Source: Flavobacteriales bacterium UBA5933 (GTDB lineage: Bacteria; Bacteroidota; Bacteroidia; Flavobacteriales; Weeksellaceae). From it: 11,795 nt of DNA. The stretch spans positions 1 to 11,795 of the forward strand of contig DJDD01000153.1 in NCBI GenBank assembly GCA_002430925.1. Direction: 5' to 3'. The notes beneath the pieces are model-generated. The model was given only the letters and a program-made list of their open reading frames with translations, made no database searches and was not told where the DNA came from. Both the position numbers and the translations under genes were made by a program. Numbering within the stretch: the stretch's first letter is position 1; the number at the start of each line of letters is the position of its first letter. Of the stretch, positions 7,437-11,795 are shown piece after piece.

Positions 7437-7561
7437 ATGAAACGATTGTTATTGTTTCTTTTCGAATATCTTGCTATTTGCAATAGCGATTGTAGCGGAA
7501 ATCCTTTTTACATTGTAAAAAGATTGGGAGCGATAAAGCGCGGGCCGCAGGCATTGCCCCC
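7437..7561. repeat. REP-like flavobacterial intergenic repeat between sbcC and the amidase
   Basis: This segment contains several hairpins: GAAAC/GTTTC at the left, GCTATT-TGC-AATAGC near 7473-7487, and AATCCTTTTTAC (7500-7511) against GTAAAAAGATT (7515-7525). A GC-rich end (GCGCGGGCCGCAGGCATTGCC) stands out sharply from the local composition. The design matches the repeat at 4180-4282, sharing GAyTGTA...AAATCCTTTT. The block starts immediately downstream of the amidase stop, so it may also help end that transcript. Membership of a genome-wide repeat family is from memory; only two related copies are visible here. Confidence 0.6.
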
Positions 7562-7575
7562 AAAAAACTTTTACT

Positions 7576-8196
7576 TTAATTTAAACCTAATGCTTTATAG
7601 ATTTGTTTAGCTATATTTATATAATTCTTATCATTTGTAAGGTATTTTCTGTCTGCATCATTTGTTAAATAACCAATTTCTATCATAACAGTAGGAGTTT
7701 TAGAATCTCTTAAAACTTTTGAATTTGTATCAATCACACCTAAATTTTTGAATCCCAAAGAACTAATATTGGTTGAAATCTTTTCAGCTAATTCTTTTGC
7801 CTTATCATAAAAAGCATTCATTGGTGAAACATGTGTTTCAGTACCTTCGACAGTTTCTTTTATATTATAATTAACATGAAGAGAAAGAACCAAATCTGGT
7901 TTTAATTCGTTTATTTTATTTGCACGTTGTGTATTAATAATTTGTTCGTCTCCATTACGTAACATTACAAAATTTATATTAGATGAAGGATTATTATCTT
8001 TAATTACATTAGCAATGTTTAGTACAATATCTTTTTCTTGAAATTCATCTGTTTTTACACCTGTATCATTTCCTCCATGACCAGCATCTAAAATAATTGT
8101 GTATTTATGTGTAAAAATAGAATCCGCATTATTATTTATTTGAGCGAATGTAGCTGTTGAAATTAACAGACAAAAAAATCCAATTATTTTTCTCAT
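7576..8196 (-). CDS. Exported N-acetylmuramoyl-L-alanine amidase (Amidase_3 family)
   Basis: This enzyme cleaves the amide bond between N-acetylmuramic acid and the stem peptide, in the periplasm. I place the start at the ATG giving MRKIIGFFCLLISTATFAQ, a clean Sec signal peptide with cleavage after about Ala18. The frame is open 36 codons further upstream, but that extension looks like translated intergenic DNA. The protein is 206 aa, essentially a bare catalytic domain. Zinc ligands are His40 in ILDAGHGGNDTG, Glu54 in EFQEKDIVLN and His107 in VLSLHVN. The catalytic Glu173 is in MIEIGYLTN. There are no SPOR, LysM or AMIN domains for targeting. It is divergent from mnmE with 189 bases between the starts and probably has its own promoter, which I could not pinpoint. 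Its role is probably cell-wall turnover or daughter-cell separation; no link to the effector locus is evident. Confidence 0.9.
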   Translation of the reverse strand: MRKIIGFFCLLISTATFAQINNNADSIFTHKYTIILDAGHGGNDTGVKTDEFQEKDIVLNIANVIKDNNPSSNINFVMLRNGDEQIINTQRANKINELKPDLVLSLHVNYNIKETVEGTETHVSPMNAFYDKAKELAEKISTNISSLGFKNLGVIDTNSKVLRDSKTPTVMIEIGYLTNDADRKYLTNDKNYINIAKQIYKALGLN

Positions 8197-8353
8197 TTTG
8201 ATTTTTAAAACTTTGATGTGGTAAATCCAATTACAAATATTATGCATTTTTTTTATCATTTTAAATGTAAAGAAATAAAAAACGTATAAACAATTGTAAG
8301 ACAATTTAATAATCGATGAAAATTTTTCTTGTTTTTTTATTTTTATGATGATT

Positions 8354-8381
8354 TTGATTTCATGAAAATCGAGTAACTTTG
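8354..8381 (+). promoter_or_regulatory. mnmE promoter (Bacteroidota -33/-7)
   Basis: TTG at 8354-8356 and TAACTTTG at 8374-8381 match the Bacteroidota -33 and -7 (TAnnTTTG) elements with a 17-base spacer. Initiation some 5-8 bases past the -7 element falls at or next to the mnmE ATG (8386). A 10-bp palindrome TTTCATGAAA (8358-8367) sits in the spacer and could be an operator. The rest of 8197-8385 shows no gene. Confidence 0.6.
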
Positions 8382-8385
8382 TATA

Positions 8386-9783
8386 ATGTTAAATAATGAT
8401 ACAATTTGTGCATTAGCTACGGCTAATGGAATGGGAGCAATAGCTGTAATTCGTGTTTCTGGACCAGAAGCAATTACAAAAGTTGCTCAGATTTATCAAT
8501 CTAAATTTAATTCATCAAAATCGTTAACTGATGCAGAATCTCATACCATTCATTTAGGATATGTAATTGATGGAGATGTGATTATTGATGAAGCTTTATT
8601 TTCTATTTTCAAAAATCCACACTCATATACAGGAGAAGATGTTGTAGAGATTTCTACACATGGTTCCATTTACATTCAACAAAAAGTATTAGAATTATTG
8701 AATAAAATAGGAATTCGTAATGCAAATCCTGGAGAATATACTTTCCGTGCGTTTTGGAATGGAAAAATGGATTTGACGCAGGCAGAAGCTGTCGCAGATC
8801 TTATTTCGTCGGATTCTAAAGCATCACACGAAATAGCAATCAAGCAAATGCGTGGAGGTTTCTCTAATCAAATTAAAGATTTGAGAGATCAAATGATCAA
8901 TTTTGCAGCTTTAATGGAGCTAGAATTAGACTTTTCTGAAGAAGATGTAGAATTTGCAGATCGTACACAGTTTTATGCTTTATTGAATCAATTACAGAAT
9001 ATTCTGAAACGTTTGGCTGATTCTTTTGCCTTTGGTAATGTCATAAAAAATGGTGTTCCTGTTGCTATAGTTGGTGCTCCAAATGCAGGAAAATCGACTT
9101 TACTAAATGCTTTGTTGAATGAAGAACGAGCAATAGTTTCTGACATTGAAGGAACAACGCGAGATACAATAGAGGAAACGTTATATATAGATGGAGTGGG
9201 TTTCCGTTTTATAGATACAGCTGGAATTCGTGAAGCGGGTGATACGATAGAACGAATCGGGATCGAAAAAACTTTCGAAAAAATAGATAATGCTTCTATT
9301 GTTATTTATCTGTATGATGCTAATATTACAGCCGATAACCAGATTGCACAACAATTGGACGATTTACAACGACGTGGTAAAATATTGTTTAATGTTGCTA
9401 ATAAAATAGATGTTACGAATAATGAATCTGTTATTTCTGATGCTATAAAACATGAGTTTAAAGACGTTGTTCATTTAGAAATATCTGCTAAAGACCAGTT
9501 TAATATTGATGCGTTAAAAGAACAATTAATCCATCAAATAAAACTAAAAGGTAGTAATCAGGACGATACTATTGTTACGAATTCTCGCCATTTGGAAGCG
9601 CTACAAAATACGCTTTCGCAAATTGGTAAAATAAAACAAGGAATGGACATGGGACTTCCTGGTGATTTATTAGCAATGGACATTCGTGAGGCTTTAACTT
9701 ATTTAGGTCATATTACTGGTGAAATAGATGTTGATCAGGATATTTTAGGAACTATTTTCGGTAAGTTTTGTATCGGTAAGTAA
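8386..9783 (+). CDS. mnmE: tRNA uridine-5-carboxymethylaminomethyl modification GTPase MnmE
   Basis: A complete 465-aa MnmE (TrmE/ThdF). With MnmG it modifies the wobble uridine (cmnm5U) of certain tRNAs in the cytoplasm. The N-terminal folate-binding domain covers residues 1-118 (DTICALATANGMGAIAVIRV). The helical domain is split around an inserted G domain: G1 GAPNAGKST (230-238), G2 GTTRD (256-260), G3 DTAG (277-280), G4 NKID (339-342) and G5 SAK (367-369). The protein ends in the invariant FCIGK with the functional Cys462. The start is fixed: an in-frame TAA lies at 8374-8376, leaving ATG 8386 as the first start, with no room for a Shine-Dalgarno site. The 3' end is the probable integration site of the element to the right, and the CIGK codons are intact across the junction, so function should be preserved. 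Confidence 0.97.
   Translation: MLNNDTICALATANGMGAIAVIRVSGPEAITKVAQIYQSKFNSSKSLTDAESHTIHLGYVIDGDVIIDEALFSIFKNPHSYTGEDVVEISTHGSIYIQQKVLELLNKIGIRNANPGEYTFRAFWNGKMDLTQAEAVADLISSDSKASHEIAIKQMRGGFSNQIKDLRDQMINFAALMELELDFSEEDVEFADRTQFYALLNQLQNILKRLADSFAFGNVIKNGVPVAIVGAPNAGKSTLLNALLNEERAIVSDIEGTTRDTIEETLYIDGVGFRFIDTAGIREAGDTIERIGIEKTFEKIDNASIVIYLYDANITADNQIAQQLDDLQRRGKILFNVANKIDVTNNESVISDAIKHEFKDVVHLEISAKDQFNIDALKEQLIHQIKLKGSNQDDTIVTNSRHLEALQNTLSQIGKIKQGMDMGLPGDLLAMDIREALTYLGHITGEIDVDQDILGTIFGKFCIGK
9766..9783 (+). other. Probable attachment-site core (attL) at the 3' end of mnmE
   Basis: The last 18 bases of mnmE (TTTTGTATCGGTAAGTAA) encode FCIGK-stop and lie immediately left of an integrase gene that reads away from them. 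The same part of mnmE (thdF/trmE) is the known integration site of Salmonella genomic island SGI1. The core length is assumed by analogy. The matching attR lies outside the window, and I found no second copy inside it. Confidence 0.6.
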
Positions 9784-9804
9784 TGGAGGTGATAACGGAC
9801 AATG

Positions 9805-9847
9805 AAAACCTAATAAGTGCTTAATATAGTGCTTGTTAGGTTTTTTT
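9805..9847 (+). terminator. Rho-independent terminator after mnmE
   Basis: AAAACCTAATAAG (9805-9817) pairs with CTTGTTAGGTTTT, allowing one T-G pair, followed by a run of seven T (9841-9847). The loop holds a direct repeat AGTGCTT (9816-9822 and 9828-9834). It would isolate mnmE from the integrase gene. Confidence 0.85.
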
Positions 9848-9859
9848 GTTTTATATTTG
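9833..9859 (+). promoter_or_regulatory. Candidate promoter of the integrase gene
   Basis: TATATTTG (9852-9859) fits the TAnnTTTG -7 element, with TTG at 9833-9835 and a 16-base spacer as a possible -33. It directly follows the terminator T-run. It would give a leader of about 100 bases carrying the direct repeats and the palindrome. Confidence 0.45.
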
Positions 9860-9883
9860 GAATGAGTTAAAAAGTTGTTATTA

Positions 9884-9916
9884 GTACTTTATTTGTACCT
9901 TATCTACACCTTTTTA
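9884..9916 (+). repeat. Three direct repeats phased at 11 bp (possible integrase arm sites)
   Basis: GTACTTTAT (9884), GTACCTTAT (9895) and the weaker ACACCTTTT (9906) follow one another with an 11-base period, about one helical turn. Their place between the att core and the integrase gene is where arm-type or excisionase-binding sites are usually found. Confidence 0.5.
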
Positions 9917-9930
9917 TTTACAGAATTTAA

Positions 9931-9952
9931 AAGATGTAGAATTCTACATCTT
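9931..9952. promoter_or_regulatory. Perfect 22-bp palindrome just upstream of the integrase start
   Basis: AAGATGTAGAA is followed directly by its exact reverse complement, ending 14 bases before the ATG at 9967. As DNA it suits a dimeric regulator or recombination factor. As RNA it folds into a 9-bp hairpin with an AAUU loop that could affect translation initiation. Confidence 0.6.
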
Positions 9953-9966
9953 CAAATTTATCCACT

Positions 9967-11109
9967 ATGAAAATAAGTCTGAAACAAAAGAAACTAAACT
10001 CTGGTAAAATTAGTCTTTATATTGAATATTATAAAGGTTCGAAGAAAGATGAGAACGGAAGAGAAATTCATAACCGTGAATTTGAATATTTAAGTAAGCA
10101 AATAGGCTATTTAATTATTGATCCTAAGAATGCTAGTGAAAAGAAAGAAAATAAAGAGAAAATAGAATTAGCCGAAAATATAGTAGCAATTCGTAAAACG
10201 GAATTCCTGCAAGGTAAATTTGGTATTGTAGATCGTGAAAAATCTAAGATTAAATTATTTGATTACTTCGAAATTTTAAAAGAAAATAGATCCTCATATC
10301 TTTCTAATTATGCTACTTGGAAATCTGTAAAAAGATATTTAGATCAATATTTTCATCCATCAATTACTTTAGCTGAATTAACTGTAGAATCTGTGAGTGG
10401 TTTCAAACGATTTTTGGATGTAGATGCAATAACAAAACATGGGTTGCCATTAAAACATGGTTCTAAATATGGTTATTTTAATCGATTTAGAGCAACACTT
10501 AAACAAGCTTACGAAGAAGGTTACCTTACGAATCCAAAACTTCTAAAAATAAAATCATTCGAACAAAAAGAATCACAAAGAGAATATCTTACTTCTGAAG
10601 AATTACAAGTATTAGCTTCTACAGAATGTAAATACAGTATACTAAAAAAGGCATTTTTATTTAGTTGCTTAACAGGTTTACGCTGGAGCGATATATATAA
10701 ATTGACTTGGAATGAAGTACGTGATGAAAATAATGAACATCGAATCTTTTTCACTCAACAAAAAACAGATGATTTAGAATATATGTATATCAATAATCAA
10801 GCTCGTGAACTATTAGGTGAAAGAAAAATAGGAAATTCGAGAGTTTTTGTAAATCTAAATTATGGATCAGCTACTAATACGGAACTATTACGATGGTGTA
10901 TGAAAGCAGGAATTACAAAACATATTACTTTTCATTGTGCTAGACATACAGCTGCTACACTTTTATTGGAAGCTGGAGCAGATTTATATACTGTAATGAA
11001 AGTCTTAGGACACAAAGATATTCGCACAACTCAGATTTACGCTAAAATCGTAGACAAAAAATTAAAAGAAGCCTCTAGCTTATTACCAACTTTAAACTTA
11101 GAATTATGA
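9967..11109 (+). CDS. Tyrosine recombinase/integrase of a mobile element
   Basis: A complete 380-aa integrase. The N-terminal arm-binding region is roughly residues 1-90 (MKISLKQKKLNSGKISLYIE, typical of Bacteroidota elements). A SAM-like core-binding domain follows at about 95-190, then the catalytic domain at 205-370. All active-site residues are present: Arg239 in CLTGLRWSDIYKLTW, Lys266, His323 and Arg326 in FHCARHTAATLL, His349 in VLGHKDI and the nucleophile Tyr358 in TTQIYAKIV. The enzyme is thus predicted to be active for site-specific integration and excision. It lies 183 bases right of the mnmE stop and reads away from it, in the usual place for an element that uses that gene's 3' end. 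Its stop overlaps the next start (ATGA), implying co-expression with the membrane protein. The type of element (ICE, phage-like island or genomic island) cannot be told from this end. Confidence 0.95.
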   Translation: MKISLKQKKLNSGKISLYIEYYKGSKKDENGREIHNREFEYLSKQIGYLIIDPKNASEKKENKEKIELAENIVAIRKTEFLQGKFGIVDREKSKIKLFDYFEILKENRSSYLSNYATWKSVKRYLDQYFHPSITLAELTVESVSGFKRFLDVDAITKHGLPLKHGSKYGYFNRFRATLKQAYEEGYLTNPKLLKIKSFEQKESQREYLTSEELQVLASTECKYSILKKAFLFSCLTGLRWSDIYKLTWNEVRDENNEHRIFFTQQKTDDLEYMYINNQARELLGERKIGNSRVFVNLNYGSATNTELLRWCMKAGITKHITFHCARHTAATLLLEAGADLYTVMKVLGHKDIRTTQIYAKIVDKKLKEASSLLPTLNLEL

Positions 11110-11795
11110 ATACTTTAATAGACTTCATTAAAATCATGTTATTAACAGGATTAATAATATATGTTTATTTTGCTTTAATTAAGAAATTAAGTAATAATTA
11201 CAAAGTATTAATTCTTCCCTTCATAACTTTAATTAACAGTATTATTTTTGGATATAAGGCAAATTCAAATGATGATGATATTACTTTAATTATTTGGTTG
11301 GTTATATTTTTAACTTCTTTACTTTTAATTGTACTAGTAATTAGAAAAATTAATTCGAAGAAACATAAACCTGTACAAACAAAAATCAATAATACAGAAA
11401 TTAATCATAATACTAATATTGATACAATTGATAATTCTAATACCTTTCATAATTTACAGACGAATAATCATTTCGAACAAAATAATAATGTAACGAATAT
11501 TCATTCGAAACAAAGCAGTCAAAAAAAAGAAAAGGTAGACGTTATGAACTCGAGTGATAATACTAATAATAAATTATCCGAAGAACAATTGAAAAAATTA
11601 TATAATTTCTTCGTTGATAATAACCTTTTAGCAGAAAATAATCTAGAATTAATAGACTTCAAAGATTTATTTTTAAAAAAGCCTATTAGACTAAAAGCAG
11701 ATGTACCTACATTAAGAGAATTCTACAACAATTTGAAAATCCAAAAAAATGTAACTTTCAATAAAATAAATGATGATTTCTTAATTTATTTCATT
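11106..11795 (+). CDS. Unrecognised three-helix membrane protein of the mobile element (3'-incomplete)
   Basis: The frame is open from ATG 11106, which overlaps the integrase stop by four bases (ATGA), to the window edge: 230 codons without a stop. Three hydrophobic segments are visible at about residues 7-25, 33-50 and 60-80, the last followed by a basic RKINSKKHK stretch that suggests the remainder is cytoplasmic. Residues 85-155 are a hydrophilic, Asn/Thr-rich, presumably disordered linker. From about 157 a folded region begins (LSEEQLKKLYNFFVDNNLL), then KPIRLKADVPTLREFY. Its pattern resembles small helical domains I have seen in proteins of Bacteroidota conjugative elements, but I cannot name a family. 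Coupling to the integrase suggests a role in the element's biology or a cargo function such as defence. No catalytic motif is visible in the part present. Confidence 0.75.
   Translation, partial: MNTLIDFIKIMLLTGLIIYVYFALIKKLSNNYKVLILPFITLINSIIFGYKANSNDDDITLIIWLVIFLTSLLLIVLVIRKINSKKHKPVQTKINNTEINHNTNIDTIDNSNTFHNLQTNNHFEQNNNVTNIHSKQSSQKKEKVDVMNSSDNTNNKLSEEQLKKLYNFFVDNNLLAENNLELIDFKDLFLKKPIRLKADVPTLREFYNNLKIQKNVTFNKINDDFLIYFI

Noticed and set aside
7441..7561. CRISPR or integron-type repeat
   Set aside because: The inverted repeats are single and irregular, with no regularly spaced units and no cas or integron integrase genes nearby.
7437..7610. Small ORF MKRLLLFLFEYLAICNSDCS... between sbcC and the amidase
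   Set aside because: It is the translation of the REP-like repeat and runs into the antisense of the amidase gene. I see no evidence of real coding.
8197..8304. 36-codon N-terminal extension of the amidase
   Set aside because: It would bury a perfect signal peptide (MRKIIGFFCLLISTATFAQ) inside the protein and has the composition of intergenic DNA.
9785..9813. Strong Shine-Dalgarno-like GGAGGTGAT followed by ATG AAA ACC TAA, a possible leader peptide overlapping the terminator stem
   Set aside because: Bacteroidota rarely rely on such sites, the peptide would be three residues, and the spacing is long. The same string also occurs by chance inside the M15 remnant (coding for WGGDW).
11198..11389. 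Minus-strand hydrophobic frame after the integrase
   Set aside because: It lies antisense to the better-supported membrane protein frame, which is coupled to the integrase stop.
1..11795. tRNA or rRNA genes
   Set aside because: I found no cloverleaf with a GTTCRA-type T-loop and no rRNA-like sequence on either strand by eye. In particular, the integrase does not sit beside a tRNA gene.

Overview
The window looks like chromosomal DNA of a low-GC Bacteroidota bacterium, most likely a flavobacterium (Weeksellaceae/Flavobacteriaceae type). Supporting this are the strong A+T bias, upstream regions without Shine-Dalgarno sites, Bacteroidota-type promoter elements (TAnnTTTG), a Bacteroidota-style tyrosine recombinase, and intergenic repeats of a kind I remember from flavobacterial genomes. 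I cannot name the species.

Left third (1-4162, + strand): an accessory, very A+T-rich locus of the polymorphic-toxin type. It opens with the C-terminal part of a large secreted peptidoglycan hydrolase (lysozyme/transglycosylase-like domain plus NlpC/P60-CHAP-like domain). One base of overlap leads to a lipoprotein that is a plausible immunity protein. Two decayed cassettes follow, each built as [orphan toxin tail] - ATGA overlap - [immunity-like gene]. The first has an unidentified tail and a nonsense-interrupted immunity-like gene. The second has the C-terminal tail of an M15 peptidase, frameshifted at A7, and a lipoprotein gene frameshifted at an (AT)7 microsatellite. All three immunity-like products share a W-x-G-x-Y C-terminal module. 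The M15 cassette is bracketed by two 52-bp near-identical hairpin repeats. This is the most interesting part of the window: it resembles the displaced-tip/orphan-immunity arrays of Rhs, CDI and T6SS effector loci.

Middle (4180-9783): conserved housekeeping genes. sbcC (minus strand; DNA-end processing ATPase, intact, no sbcD beside it) is flanked on both sides by REP-like repeats. Next come an exported N-acetylmuramoyl-L-alanine amidase (minus strand) and, diverging from it, mnmE (tRNA wobble-uridine modification GTPase). The mnmE promoter sits so close to the start codon that the mRNA is predicted to be leaderless.

Right end (9784-11795, + strand): the left end of an integrated mobile element. 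The 3' end of mnmE (coding FCIGK-stop) is the probable attachment core. It is followed by a terminator, a candidate promoter, three direct repeats phased at 11 bp, a perfect 22-bp palindrome, a complete tyrosine recombinase gene, and a translationally overlapping membrane-protein gene that runs out of the window. The site matches the one used by Salmonella genomic island SGI1, but the integrase is of a Bacteroidota type. The other end of the element lies outside the window.
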